NCBI GenBank assembly: GCA_036971475.1
Contig: JBAIZL010000002.1
Coordinates: 17,786,067 to 17,850,066 of the forward strand
From: Prosapia bicincta
Taxonomy: Eukaryota > Arthropoda > Insecta > Hemiptera > Cercopidae
Direction of reading: 5' to 3'
Length of the DNA stretch: 64,000 nucleotides
Positions 1-12,654 of the stretch are shown here, piece after piece. Position numbers and translations under genes: made by a program. Positions within the stretch are counted from its first letter, which is position 1. Each line of letters opens with the position of its first letter. Below the pieces are notes generated by a model. The model was not told the DNA's origin and searched no databases. It saw nothing but the letters and a program-made list of their open reading frames with translations.

Positions 1-33
1 TATATATCGCAATATGTATTCTTGTGTGTTATT

Positions 34-239
<206 letters not shown>

Positions 240-734
240 CTAAATATTATATAAATGTAAATAAAATAAATGTAAATATAAAATAAAAGTATATATATAA
301 TGTAAATTATTTTATTATATTATTAAATTATTTAACATTGTATATTGTGTTTTATTTGCATACTATTGCATAAACAACCCCAAAGCCAATAAACAATGTA
401 AGACTTACCAGTAATATAAGTTACAAGGATTAAGACAAGCCATTATAGAAGAACAGATAGATAAAGGCAATAACAGGTTGTAGAGCGTAGAATAAAAAAT
501 TATGTTACGGCAGGCCCAAAGGATGGGAAAAGGGAGGCTGCATAAGGAAATTAATATCACCAAACAACAGAAAACTATTCAGCCCAAAACAAAAATGATT
601 TCCATGGCTAAGCAAACCTGTAGTAAATAATAGACTATTTAAATTTTTCTATTATTTTAATTGTTTTGACAAGAAAAAAAAGAGTTTTTGTGTACATTAT
701 AAGTTACAAACAAAGCAATCGTCGAATCTGGGGT
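240..734. other. Intergenic, no gene seen
   Basis: AT-rich sequence with stops in all frames and no repeat family that I recognise. Confidence 0.6.
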
Positions 735-1245
735 AGGAATGGTCGATCCAATGACTTTAACGGATGGTTGAATTTAGTGACACTGCCAGGCTTGGATCAG
801 TGACTTTTACCGGTGACAAGGAATACGGAGTCAGCTCTGTATGTGCCAACAGGGAGGCATACCACACTGGTGAAATGATTCCACACCAGTTTCATTTTAT
901 TGAAAAATAAATCCCTACGAAATTAAGAACAAACACCGAGTGCGAAATAGCGTCTACTGTACGTAACACTGGCACTGTCGGGAAACATGACACAAATCGC
1001 CCACTCACACACGACGTAAATGAGTAGAACCAATGACAGCTACAAATCAACCAATGACAGCCATGGTAAAATATCAATAACTTTTCAGACAGCGACTGTC
1101 ACGTTTTGCCCAATCACAACAGAGACAACCTTCGATCGATACATTGTCACTGAGACTGGCATTTTCCATATTTTGTCACTGGTACCACCAGGGATAAACG
1201 AATATCAGTATCAAGTCAACGTGAAAGAAAATATCGAGGGACCTT
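735..1245 (+). mobile_element. TIR element, copy 1 (Mutator-like? family)
   Basis: Shares its order of blocks with the copies at 15034-16148 (opposite strand) and 33022-33660: ATGGTCGAT-like left end, a TTTACCGGTGAC block, the block around 915-1000 ending near the GCGAAATAGCGTC sequence, a CAACCAATGACAG block and an end reading AAAATATCGA. This copy lacks the internal tandem repeats of copy 2. Short ORFs here are not protein-like. Target duplication is not clear. Confidence 0.6.
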
Positions 1246-1249
1246 AATC

Positions 1250-2780
1250 TGAGAGACAAAGTTTACAAGCAGGCCTAGTAAGTAGTCCTAGGTGATTGTA
1301 AATGCGCCCGATCTATTGTTATCAGGAGCAATACAAATCGGAACATTTCTTTGAACTCTTCTAGACTTATAGGAATTTCAATTCTCCCAGTTATATAAAA
1401 AATTATCTTTCAGACAATGCTGAATTGATTAAAAGTACAATCATATAAGTGCAGTATGTATATCAAAAGTTTAACGACAATGAAAACGTCGAATACCTAC
1501 AGGTAAACAACATATTAAAAGTAATGTTTTGTGCGTCTTATGCTGAAAAGACTACGGGATCGCACAGCACCTAAGCGGCTCACCAAATTATACAGCCAAA
1601 ATTGACAGATTTGTTTGCCGAGAAATAAATTGCAGTGAAGTTTAAAGGTATATACAATAAGTACGTTCATATAACGTGCATAATACTCTTTGTTTGATAA
1701 ATATAAAGGCGTTTTTCTGTAAGTACTATGTCTTCTTTTAACTTTTCTACTAGTGTCCGGCTAACCCGGATGGGCCACGTTCCCCGTTAGTCCGAATTAT
1801 CGAGGTTCTATTGCACACGTTAAATATTGACGACATATAAAGAGCACATGCATGACATTTCTGCCATACGCTGAGTCTCGTCACACCAAAGCGCAAAACA
1901 ATGACCTTGACTGAGTCATGACGCAGGTGTTGACTATATTGCGTCACGTAGTATAGAGCTCTTAAGTACTTGCCCAAGACAAAACTTACATATCTGAATC
2001 ATCTGTCAAAAACTCTTACCTCAGTCGACTACAGCGCGCTCTAGTTTGTTAATGTCTTATTCTACTAAGAAGTCTGAATTGAATAAATACAGAACTATAC
2101 GCGTCAAGGTATAGTCATTGCACAAAAGAGGCTTAAAACACTGACCGCTCGGCGCGTACGCACACATGAATCAGTCACATTCACATTTCCATATGAACAC
2201 AATACATGCATTTTACAAAATTTTCAATACCAAGCGCTGCGAGGGTGGTTTGGGAAACTCCTTAAGATTGTCTGGAAAGGGGTAAATCTGCAATCATCAC
2301 AGCCGGTCCCAAGTACGGGTCTGAAATGTGTAGGGTGAGGCTAGCAACCTACCTACAGGACAAATCACCGCTCAAAACCAATCTGACAATCGAATAAATC
2401 GAAATAATTAAATATGGAGTAATACAAATAGGGGGAGAAAATGAAAAGCAGGATTCACAAAGCAGTTGATAGACAGCTCACGATATTTGCTTTGGGACAC
2501 ACGGCCTGACAGACGAGCTGTAGAAAACAGAAATGAAAATCCTTAGAATTATGCGAGGAGGAAAAGATTAACGAATGTGTGGCGGAAAGTAGATAAAAGT
2601 ATAAGACCATAGAGTGAAAACACTGAGATTCGTCGCCTGAAGGAAGACGATTGGGAAGGCCACGAAAATGTTGGAACTACTACATAACTTAAACCCATCT
2701 ACCAAAAGGATTTCAAAATTGTTTCGATCTTATATCGGTCGAAAATAATTTAATTGCCCAGTTGTGTAATAGTTTGATTA
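1250..2780. other. Intergenic; possible trace of a retroelement at 2230-2670
   Basis: No supported gene. Translation of about 2640-2680 gives GRRLGRPRKCW, a phrase typical of LINE-associated ORF ends, and bases 2250-2400 look coding-like in composition, but stops interrupt every frame. I can only call it a possible decayed retroelement. Confidence 0.3.
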
Positions 2781-2784
2781 AAAC

Positions 2785-3146
2785 CAAGTAATATAAACAA
2801 CAACTTTAAAACATCTGTTCTACCACATAACCTATAATATAAAATCAGCTGATTTATGAAATCATGCTATCACTTATATTTTAACCCAAATGGGACGAAA
2901 TAACTATATTGCTTAACTTGCCCCTTTGTGAAAGGGTTTTCTCCAGTATAACACTAAAATTAATTTCTTAAATTTATTAAATGTAACCTTCATTTGAAAA
3001 AAAATTACATCAAATTTCATCCACTACCAGTTTTAAGAAAATGTGTTTGAACTTGATTGGTTGAATAAAAAGTATTTTACTAACGATTGAAAATTTGAAC
3101 AAGACTGAAAGGAGAGCGTGAACTAACAGAAGGAATTAAAAAAAAA
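2785..3146 (+). repeat. Tail-sharing dispersed repeat, long head V1
   Basis: First of about thirteen copies of a family that ends in a conserved tail: AAAGTATTTTA, TAACGATTGAAAAT, GAACAAG, often (AT)n, then AGAGTGTGAACTAA and AGAAGGAAT. The head carries AACAGCTGTTCTACCAC-like and CAAATGGGACGAAATAACT blocks. No ORF is seen, so the element is non-autonomous. Confidence 0.8.
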
Positions 3147-3233
3147 AAAAACTAATCAAACACAATGTCCGTAAAAGGCGTCAAGCGTGTGAGTAATTTG
3201 ATTGTTTCAGTACTGTTTATATTAGCGCATACG

Positions 3234-3252
3234 GTGTGTGTGTGTGTGTGTG
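3234..3252. repeat. (TG)n microsatellite
   Basis: Pure TG dinucleotide run. Confidence 0.95.
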
Positions 3253-3259
3253 CGAGGAA

Positions 3260-4120
3260 GACAAAGTACTACGTATAAATTCTACAAATTAAAATTACTA
3301 ATTTATAATAATAATAAAACATATTTTAATGCAGCATAAAATTACTGCGTCACACGCTCCGGCTACTGTAGTACTCAGGCACCGCCCGCCCATTACGGCC
3401 GAAACCACAAATCGTCTATAAGCCAAGCCCACGACGAATGTGCCATTCAGTCAGCGGATGTGGTCACTTGAGCCACGAAGCAAAATCACGCACGACGGCC
3501 GCATTTTTTAAGCTTGTCGCCGGACAAAATATTTGACCTATAAGAGCACATGTAGACCAGGCCTATATTTAGACGGCCTTGGCTTTTATTGGCATTCCTG
3601 TGGCGGACGCCGCACTGCTTACGCAACGCATCTGAATCTCCCGAACCTCTTTCGCCCTTCTGCTTCATTCAATCCCTTCTTTGGCGGTCTAATTTATATA
3701 TTATTTACTTAATCTATTGGCAGTGCAGTGGGAAAATGTAGAAAAAACTCGTTAATTTTGACAGGTTCGGAATTTCAAGGACGCTGTTTTTGCACTAAAA
3801 CAAACTTTCTTATATTACTTAAACACAACCTCTAAACAAATATCACAACCTCCGCTCCCTTCATCCAACTCTGTTCCCGACGAATATACCTGTTCTTTAT
3901 ATTCCTATCTACTTGTTACAATTGTCTGAGATTAAAGAGACGGTTTCAACTACCCCTCTCCAACGAAGTACGGGAACAGATGGAATGTACATGGTTACAA
4001 ATTTCTGCAGCTTGAAGAAATATTTTTAGCTACCCCGAGAAGAGGGAAACGTAAAATGGAACAAATTATTGCTATAACATACTATCAACCAGATAATCGC
4101 CCACAATTTATTGTCAAACT
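3260..4120. other. Intergenic, no gene seen
   Basis: The GC-richer stretch 3340-3680 holds one 60-codon minus-strand ORF with no recognisable motif; the rest is AT-rich with stops in all frames. Confidence 0.5.
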
Positions 4121-4124
4121 TATA

Positions 4125-4850
4125 ACCAAAAGTCAAACTATTACCTGTTACCGAATGTCAAACAACCTCTTATCTATCACCTAGCCGCAAATAACCTATT
4201 ATCTATAAACTAATGATCCAATGTAAATTATTACGTATAACCAAATGTCAAATTACCTATGATTTGTAACCTAATGATCCAATGTCAAATAAATTATTAC
4301 GTATACCAAATGTCAAATCACCTATGATTTGTAACCTAATGTCCAATGTCAAATAAATTATTACGTATCACCAAATGACAAATCACCTATGATTTGTAAC
4401 CTAATGATCCAATGTCAAATAAATTATTACGTATAACCAAACATCAAATTAACTATTAACTTTTGCCAACTGGTCCAGACCTCAAACTATTACTTATTAC
4501 CTAATGTCAAACCATCTATTACTTATAACTTAATGTTAAAACAAACTATTATAAATACTCTAATGTCAAATATACTATTATCTATAACCTAATGTCAAAA
4601 AAACTATCTTTAACTTAATGTCAAATGAACTATTATTTATAACATAATGTCAAACCATCTATTACGTATAACTTAATGTCAAAGAAATTATTATCTATAA
4701 CCTAATGTCAAAATAATTATCTATAACTTAATGTCAAATAAACTGTTATTTATAACCTAAAGTCAAATCCACTATTACCTATACTAGTTACGGTAACCAA
4801 ACTATTACCTATAACAATCTGTTAAATAATCTAACGTCAAACATCTACTA
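4125..4850. repeat. Degenerate ~29-bp minisatellite
   Basis: Repeating phrase of the type CTATTATCTATAACCTAATG followed by TCAAA, about 29 bp per unit and over twenty units. Around 4210-4440 a higher-order unit of about 60-65 bp is visible (CCTATGATTTGTAACCTAATG combined with ATTATTACGTAT). Units diverge by substitutions and small indels, which suggests an old array. Confidence 0.9.
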
Positions 4851-4859
4851 TCACGCTGT

Positions 4860-5395
4860 TCTGTGATAATATACGGATATAACTTAACTATCCCGCAATT
4901 TTCTTCTCTTAGGAAAACACAAGGGAAAATGACGAATGCGTTCGTCTTAAAATTAGAAACATTTATGCATATTTATTCCTAAAAACGTAGTTTGTAGACT
5001 ACATCGCCATAATTATGCACTATTAAGCTGCATTCTAAGGTAAGAATGATGGCCATTTATCGATACGAGACGCGCTGCAGTTCTGGGCTGTTGGGAACGC
5101 GTGCTGGCACCATGCCAGGGCCGGATGCTAAGCTCTCTGGTTTAGCCTACCCGTGTGTACAACTAAATGCTATTTCAAGACGGCAATTCTTTTATATACG
5201 TAATATTATCCCGCAAATACAACTACTACTCCTTGGAAGTATAGGACACTACTCGATCTGACTAGCATCCCCTAACAGAGAAGCAATGACCTGTTAATAT
5301 AATGTAGGGAAATAAAACTGTTTGGAGCGGTACACGGGAAGAATCATGAAGACTGTTTAAGTAGACTTACATCGATGACGTATGGAGGTGTCCCT
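4860..5395. other. Intergenic, no gene seen
   Basis: The 71-codon ORF at 5046-5261 has no recognisable motif and is not supported. Confidence 0.5.
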
Positions 5396-5399
5396 TATA

Positions 5400-6080
5400 G
5401 AGCATGGGTTCCCAAACATTTTGATATCACGCCTCCTCCTCTTGAAATGAAAGTCATAAATGGTATGGGCATGAAAGAGAAACAAATATTGTATAGGGCC
5501 TATAATGAAAACAATTTATTTATTTATACATACTTTCACAATAACCATGATGTAACATTACAAGTTTTAATTTGCTAGGTAAAGTTTAACAGGTAAGAGA
5601 AAAATTCTGTTAGTGAGATGGGTGAGCTTGCATTTATTTCACTAGCATGCCTATTTGAGGTTGTATTTTAGTAAGGGCAGAACGCAAGTCATTAGCAAAA
5701 TCATGTTTGTTCATTTATTTCGTTTTCATTGCAACAAGTGGTGAAAATGCTTTTTTGCACTGATAGGTGCTTGAAAAAGGCAAATATAATGGAAGAGCTA
5801 CCCGCAGTACTCTGGATAGACTTTTAATTGTTTTCATCCAAAATGAAGATTTGACCATTTTGTCAAAATCATATTTGACAGAGGAATAATTTTTGTATAA
5901 ATTTAATTAAAATTTTCTAAACATCATGACCAATAAAACTACCTGTGTAAAAAAATCATAAGTGTAAATTTAGTTTTAAATCTTTATAGATTGATTACTT
6001 AAATTATAACTAAATGAGAATTTATGTTATTATTTTCCAACTGGTCTTGCCTTCACGCTCCCCATTTGGGAACCCATGCC
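5400..6080. mobile_element. hAT-type non-autonomous element
   Basis: Ends are inverted: left GCATGGGTTCCCAAA near 5401 and right TTTGGGAACCCATGC near 6065. The GGTTCCCAAA end is characteristic of hAT (Charlie-like) elements. Flanks CCTTATAG (left) and CCTTAGGG (right) could be a decayed 8-bp duplication. The 67-codon ORF starting at 5375 runs across the TIR and is not protein-like. Confidence 0.6.
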
Positions 6081-6084
6081 TTAG

Positions 6085-7080
6085 GGGGAAGGATAGGACA
6101 AAAGGAGGAACAACGATATCGCTAACGTCGGAACAAATTGTCTCTTTCTTTTTTTGGGAATAGAGGAAAACGTGCAGGGGCTTATCTGAAGTAGGCCTAC
6201 TCTTTGCCGGAGGCAGCGGCGCACCGAAGCGGGCCCCGGACCCACTTTCGCCATCCCTATAAAAAATTACGCACGTTATAATACACTGGAAAAGGTGTAG
6301 GGCGCATGCGCCGTATATAAATTCAACTACAAAGATTGACCAATAAATAATTTTATTTTTAAACTTGAAGATTTTTTTAAAAATTTATTTAAAAATAAAC
6401 ATTACGTCACAGTTACTTCATACAGTTACAATAAATAAGTGTTAATACATTTTTTAGTTTTATCTGTGCCTCAAGTATTAGGAGCATTAGTTAACTAGTA
6501 AATTAAAATTTTGATAATGTTTCAAATGTTTCAATAATAAGAGCTTCAAGAATATCCGTTAAAAATACACAATTGTTTAGTTTGCAACCTAAAGTAAAAC
6601 TTAAAGAAACGTGATTGATTTAGGGTAATTTTACAACCGACTTGATGTTCTTGGCCCTCCCTTAACGAAACTCTGGGCGCCCCGCTGACCGGAAGTTTTG
6701 AGTCTTGGAGGCTCCACAATACAATATTACTAGTTCCTGCTACTATGGGGCATCTACAGCGAGCACAGGTTTTGCAAGACTTATCCAGCCTAGAAATCAT
6801 TATGTTTAATCTAACTATACAACTACAAACTCCATGAAATCCAACGTTTCGTTGAAGAGTAACGACAGGAACGTAACATATAGGCCAAGGGTGTCAAGTC
6901 GAGAGCTGCATGACCCAAGCGGAACTATAATTAATTAAGGAAAAGATAATATACAAAATTATTGTTTATAGTAATTATAGCAAAAGATTGATTTTTTACA
7001 TTTTTACAAAATTTTACATAGTTTCTTTTTAGTAACGACAGTCTCAAAAGAGTAAGTCTCATTCCAAAGAAAATACACGA
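6085..7080. other. Intergenic, no gene seen
   Basis: Contains GC-rich patches (6190-6260, 6640-6720) resembling decayed DNA-transposon ends, but no paired TIR or ORF I can defend. Confidence 0.4.
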
Positions 7081-7089
7081 ATCAGTCCA

Positions 7090-7555
7090 TTGCAATGACG
7101 GATCCAGAAAAGTATTTTTTGGGGGGAGCTGGTGGAATGGGGGGGGGGGGGCAAAGGAGTCCCCCGTGCCCGGAAAAAATTAAGCAAATATGGTAGCTTA
7201 CAGTGTAAACTCTATGGGCTTTATATCTGATGGAAGTAGTTATAGGCCTACTCTGTGACATTACACAATCATTAATTAGCCTCATTTACCATATATTTAC
7301 AATACAAACCCCCCCCTATTTATTACATTGTGGATGGGCGTATTTATTAATGATTATAATTTGCTATTATAGTAATTAGTATGGGTTTGTAAATATATTC
7401 TACTAATAAATAAGTAGATTTAAAGCAGAGACGAACGAAAATAGCGAAAATGGCATTTTATGTTACATTTATAGGGTTATTTTATAGTTTAAAAATGGTC
7501 ACTTTTTCATATTGGGGAGGGGTGCTTGACCCCCTCCCTAAATCCGGTAATAAGC
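7090..7555. mobile_element. Possible hAT-like MITE
   Basis: The left edge reads TGACGGATCCAG and the right edge is CTAAATCCGGTAA, roughly inverted, each followed inward by G/C-run-rich sequence. This resembles the GGGGCGGATC ends of many hAT MITEs. No exact target duplication was found. Confidence 0.4.
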
Positions 7556-7559
7556 GCAA

Positions 7560-8145
7560 TAAGCGATTAGCCTATTCATTTCTTTCATCTGTCCACAATG
7601 ACTGGATATTGCTCCATGCACAGCTGTCACAAATCACTGGCTGGACACGACACATATAGTTCAAGTATTCTATGGATGACACCCCGAATATGACAAAATT
7701 CACATTCAACGAGTCATTATTGACGTTAATCTGTGCCTATATTCCGCGTCCTTAATACAGTTTTACCACATATAAATAGTTGTCCGATTTTAGCCGAAAA
7801 TAACCGAAGCGTTACGTTGCGTTTGGCTTGACTCCAACCTAGAGCCGACCTATGTTTAGAATTAGAGTACGATTAGAAAGACAAAGGCTTAACTGTTAGT
7901 GCAATTGGTTTTCTCTAGGATTAGAATGGCAGTGGCAGCTTAACAAAAATAAAGCACGGCCTGGTTGGGAGTGTCGCAACAGTATGTGGCATCTGACTGA
8001 TTTGTACATACTGTACGATCACTTGAAAATTTCCAACTCGTCGAAGAAACTCCAGGACCTATTGTAAGACTTTCTAGAACATGATTGGATAACGGGTAAA
8101 CTAATCACGGTCCCAAGGAAGCAACTCTTCCCTTGGGAGCCATTA
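7560..8145. other. Intergenic, no gene seen
   Basis: Unique-looking AT-rich sequence; ORFs are short and without motifs. Confidence 0.4.
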
Positions 8146-8149
8146 TTCT

Positions 8150-8320
8150 CCATTAGCTCCACTATACTCTGTATAGATCTGGTATGAGCCCTGGAGCCTG
8201 GACTTCTTGTGGCCACCTCTAATACAGCAGCTGTTTGGTCAATGGGTTACCTTACTACAAGGAATATAATAGTTTTATAGTTTTACTAAAACATGTGATA
8301 TTTTCATCAGTGAGGAACGG
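8150..8320 (-). repeat. Dispersed repeat R2, left inverted copy
   Basis: The complement ends in CTCCAGGGCTCATACCAGA and begins near CTGATGAAAATA. It pairs in inverted orientation with 8605-8785 and is related to 46728-46835 and 47320-47490. Class unknown. Confidence 0.65.
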
Positions 8321-8604
8321 CTACGAAGAGGTTGGCGTGATGGCATCGACGAAGCAATGACTACTCCAAGAAACCTAGAATAGGCCTTAACGTATGGAAT
8401 TAGGGAAGGAAGGAGGTAACAGCTGTAATAGACCCGTTATATATTTGAAACCTACTAAAATGTTATGGGAAGTGATACCAAACTCGACTATGTGTCAACA
8501 CATTTAGCATTATTTTAAATGCATATAATACAATTCTTAATCAACAGATATTACAAGTTAATTTTTAACTATAATTAAGAGATGAGTATCATTGGTCCAT
8601 AACT

Positions 8605-8785
8605 TGTTTCAGTAGGTAACAAATAACTGATGAAAATAATCAGGTTTTAATAAAACGTTTATATCATCGTAGTGAGATAACCAATAGGTGATTCACTGGT
8701 TAAACGGCTGCGATTTATTGGTGGCTGGCAGGAGGTAGTCCCAGCTCCAGGGCTCATACCAGACCTACACATAGTGTAGAAATGT
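8605..8785 (+). repeat. Dispersed repeat R2, right inverted copy
   Basis: Contains CTGATGAAAATAATCAGG, AGATAACCAATAGG and GCTCCAGGGCTCATACCAG in the same order as 47320-47490. The conserved end points outward in both copies, the same geometry as the Penelope-type pairs of this window, but I could not fold a hammerhead from it. Confidence 0.65.
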
Positions 8786-8789
8786 TCAA

Positions 8790-9890
8790 GACGAACATAC
8801 ATCAGCCAGAAGATGCCTCGGACAGATCGTGACACAAACGAAGCGTTTTCAACGGACTGGGGGAAATATTGCAGTCATAGTCCCTGTCCGTTTAACATAC
8901 CATGCGTTACGACAGCACACATAGACTACTCCAGACAATGTTACAAGGGAAGGCATTAGGAAGATGTGGGGTACTCGAAGACCCATAAGCGGGTCCCCCA
9001 TGAATACCAACCAGCTCCACGAATACCGAACCCGATAAAAGTTGCTAATATAGTTGTCAGGGGTTTAGCCTGGAATTTTTTCTGGGTGTGCCAAGTCGAA
9101 TCCAGTAATTCGAGGATGGTGTTTTTGAGAATTCAAGATAAAAAACGTGATTTAACATGTCTTTAGAAAAAGAATACAGTAGTGAGAATGGTATCCATAT
9201 AACTGTTCGATACACGTGCTTAATAATTTCCAATTTATAATTGGAAAAATTAAAATTTTTAGTTTAGTTTCAAAATTTTAGAAAAAATAACACCTAAACT
9301 CTCCTTTTCTGATGGACAAGACCTGAAGGTGGGCAAAACCTGAGAGGGATAGGAACTATATAAAATTTCCTTATTCCTACCTATCAGGCGGAATTCCTAC
9401 CTAAATTCTTTTCATCTTAAGATACCCAACACCCTTTCTTTTCTATAAATGGTTCTATTAAAAGGCTACAGCTTTGATAAAACGAGGTAACCTCGGCGTT
9501 ACTTGCCCCTTGCCCCTCCCCCGGAATAAGGGGCGATAAAGTTTGGAATATAGGTTTAAAAATGTAACCTCTTGAGATATAACGCAAAATGGTTGTAAGT
9601 GGAGAGAATTAAGAGGTAGATATTTAGTCTAATTTGCCTTATAAATTATTGAATTCCCCGTGAGAACTAAATACAGAAATGTAGGCTTAATATTCCATTT
9701 GAATCTGCTAGTACGTCTAATGTTGCATCCGTCTGAACTGAGAGTAATCCATAAAATAAATAGTTCTTTCTCCATACATCATTTGCCTTACACAATATAC
9801 TGTATAAATAATTTCATTCTGCTTGCCGCTGAATTACTTTTAAACTCTGAAGGTACTCTCTCATCAACTGTTCTTCTTGCTAGTACCCCA
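8790..9890. other. Intergenic, no gene seen
   Basis: Only short ORFs without recognisable domains; 9230-9330 is strongly A/T biased. Confidence 0.4.
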
Positions 9891-9892
9891 AG

Positions 9893-10880
9893 TAGGATTG
9901 GGACATCGATAACAAAAATATCGAAATTTGATATTGTAGTAGAAACCAAGACATATATCACAAAAAAATAATTTAAAAAATATTCCCATTTGCTATAAAG
10001 GGAAATGTAATGTTAGTAAAGAAATGGAAATCAACAAATAATGAAGAAATATTTTTTTGAATTGTGTAAAAAATACACTTTTTGAGGAATTAAAAATTAA
10101 ATTTTACATTTATAAATACATACAGTACATATTTTTATTTCTATAAAAATGAAAATTATTTTCTTCAAAATTCTCTTCCCAGTGAACCCAAGAATGATCA
10201 GCATATTTGCATTACTGGGGATTAGTCTGCTCCTTTCTGCCTATAAAACTTCTCCAGCTTCCGAGAAAAGCTGCTCTGCTGGAACGGATGTTCCAACAAC
10301 TGACAAATATTTTTTAGGTAACTGATGTAGGGACGAGTTTGGAGTGAGATATCCTTCCAAATCTTGAATGGATTGTCCTCTAGACGTCCCTAACGTCTGA
10401 CTGGCTAACCACCCCCCTGCCAACAACTCTTTAACGCAGACTCATCTAGAACAATCTCGAAAGTCGAAACCCCACGCCGCTTTGCGAACCCCCCCCCCAT
10501 CCGTGACTTCTATCCTACATACTTAGTATAAACGTATGGTACATGGAACATGTTATTGCACAACTTAATGATTTATTTTATTTTCAAAATATTTTTATAA
10601 GAATAACATCTGTTAATAGAAAGTGCGTAAAGCTTTATTAAAATATTTATGTTGCCAATTTCATTTGCATTTACGTTTACTATACTTGTAAAAATCAAGG
10701 TTAAAACGATCGATACACCACTCTGTCACGTGATTTTCAAGTCGTTTTAACGTCAATATAAAGCCAAAAATTTTTATTTTCTTCGATGATTCCGATATAT
10801 CGGTTATGACAATATCGGTGAAAAATATCGGCAATTCACCTCCGATGTATCGACATATCGCTTTTCGATATCCCAACCTT
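9893..10880 (-). mobile_element. hAT transposon remnant with TIRs
   Basis: The left end reads AGGATTGGGACATCGATA (about 9893) and the complement of the right end reads AAGGTTGGGATATCGAAAAG (about 10880). The two form imperfect TIRs of a kind common in hAT elements. Between them lies the C-terminal transposase fragment at 10150-10440. The interior is heavily deleted, since full hAT elements are usually 2.5-4 kb. Confidence 0.7.
10150..10440 (-). pseudogene. hAT transposase C-terminal dimerisation domain, fragment
   Basis: The minus-strand frame gives KKYLSVVGTSVPAEQLFSEA, a close match to the hallmark of the hAT C-terminal dimerisation region (KYLxxxATSVPSERxFSxAG). A TAG stop at 10241-10243 falls right after GEVL, where family members continue; the downstream frame still reads RSRLIPSNANMLIILG, the expected continuation. 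The N-terminal BED finger and DDE core are absent. It is a dead fragment belonging to the TIR-bounded element around it. Confidence 0.8.
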
Positions 10881-10884
10881 AAAT

Positions 10885-11460
10885 TCAAGGTTTGGAAAGA
10901 AATTATCTCTATTTTCCAAATTACTGCTCTCATCATGCTCCCGGAAAAGCCCTAGTTCTCCGAGATAACTCACTAATCTACCCACAACCCGTCACTAGTA
11001 ACCAACTCACTGAATTGTAGAAACGTTTTTGGTTGTATATTTGATTATAAACATTTCAGCTTAAATACTAAGCTTTTCACCGATATTCATTTTCAGCAAT
11101 TTCAAGAGCTGTTAAATAGTTGAATGAAACGACAATACTAAATCTATTAAATCGATTTTGTACAGTTTACATTGTTCTATATCGTTAGATTTAGAACAAT
11201 ATCAGCTAATAGATATTAAGCTGATATTAATTTGTTAATCGCCTCGTCTATAGTGTTATGCTTTGATTTCATTTGAACAACTTCTTTTATTTAATAGGCA
11301 AATCTATAATACTCGTAAAAAGCACAATTTCTTTTGCACAATGTCTAAACTTTGCATACGAAATCTAATCACGAGAAGGAGGTATAGTCAGAAACGTTTT
11401 ATATACAAAGTAGAAACAAAATTGCTTGTTGTAATCATATTGAGTTCACTGATTAAACTA
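10885..11460. other. Intergenic, no gene seen
   Basis: AT-rich. The 66-codon ORF at 11263-11463 has no recognised motif. Confidence 0.4.
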
Positions 11461-11612
11461 TAATTAAATAATACTTAACTAAGTGAATACGTAGGGCTTA
11501 CTTGAGGGCTTTGTACACGGAAAGGAATTGCTACGTAAAAGGAACGACTGTTTCGAAAAACGTCAGAAGGAAGCCCTATGTATTCACTTAGTTAAGTATT
11601 ATTTAATTATAG
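11461..11612. repeat. Inverted repeat, Penelope-end-like
   Basis: Arms of about 40 bp (TTAAATAATACTTAACTAAG at 11464-11503, complement at 11570-11610) flank a spacer with TTTTTCGAAACAG on the complement. The layout resembles the paired 3' ends elsewhere in the window, but a full hammerhead core cannot be drawn. Confidence 0.6.
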
Positions 11613-11614
11613 AA

Positions 11615-12475
11615 ACAAAATGTTAATAATTATAAGACATATTTGGATATTTTCCAATTACTTATGACTGGTGTAGTTAACATTTAAGAGTTTGGTGGAT
11701 GACGTAGAAGACAAACACAATACAAAACACGACTTAAGAGTTACGCGATGGAAGAATATTGTTGGAAATTCAACATCAACGAACGGCGTGAACTGTTGCA
11801 AGGCAACTTGGACTTGATGCTTTTATGTTGAGATTTGTGAAACTAAATTTCTAAGAGTCTTGGGGGTTTTCAAATATTTCTAAACACATTTAATGTTATA
11901 CCAGTAAGGTAAACTTGTTACGTCACACGAAACGAATTGAGGAGGCGCCCCTTAAAAGTATGCTATAGTCCCTAACGTTATAAAGACGTCCTGAGCATGT
12001 GCAGTTGTTTTTAATAAGACTCTGATCATTTTATTACTATTATTATTTGTATAAAACGTTGACGTAGGTATAAAAACGTATTAAAACGACAGTAAAGCAA
12101 CGACAATATCCAGGCTAACGAGTACCCGCACTCGGTTCTTTAATAACCATTATGAAATACACCTGTTTGGCGCGCTTTCACTGATTGGCGCCATCAGTGC
12201 TGCCAACACTGGAAATGTCATTCGCACAACTATGCAAAGCAGACATTTTTATCACGGGGAAAAGTTTTAAGAGGTTTACAAACGCGATGCTGGAGGAGTT
12301 ACGCACGTTCGGTTTACAGCAAAACGCACGTGCCCGTTTATGCTGACCAACGGAAATGAATTCTTTGCCATAAATGGCGATTGGACACGAGATTGCGTAT
12401 GAAACGTATTTCTTTCCGATTTGTAGTTGTCTATTTAACTGTTACAGATTACGAAAGCATTGTGAATACACGGCA
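11615..12475. other. Intergenic, no gene seen
   Basis: Mixed composition with scattered CpG; no ORF or motif supported. Confidence 0.4.
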
Positions 12476-12479
12476 GATT

Positions 12480-12524
<45 letters not shown>

Positions 12525-12540
12525 CGCGCGCGCGCGCGGG
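12480..12540. repeat. Compound (TG)n(CG)n microsatellite
   Basis: About 38 bases of alternating TG run straight into about 20 bases of alternating CG. Alternating purine-pyrimidine tracts, especially CG, are the classic Z-DNA-prone sequence. A 90-codon ORF crossing it is an artefact of the repeat. Confidence 0.95.
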
Positions 12541-12654
12541 GGCGCATGTGAAAAGTGGTATAATTTTCATTGACACAAATTATTACAAATACATCAACAT
12601 TGAAACAAGGAATAATATATGCAGTATTAAAAAATTGCTACTTTAGACCAACAA

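Noticed and set aside
8625..8665. Hammerhead core CTGATGA followed by AATAAAACGTTT
   Set aside because: No stem II or stem I can be drawn and GAA is missing; kept only as part of repeat R2.
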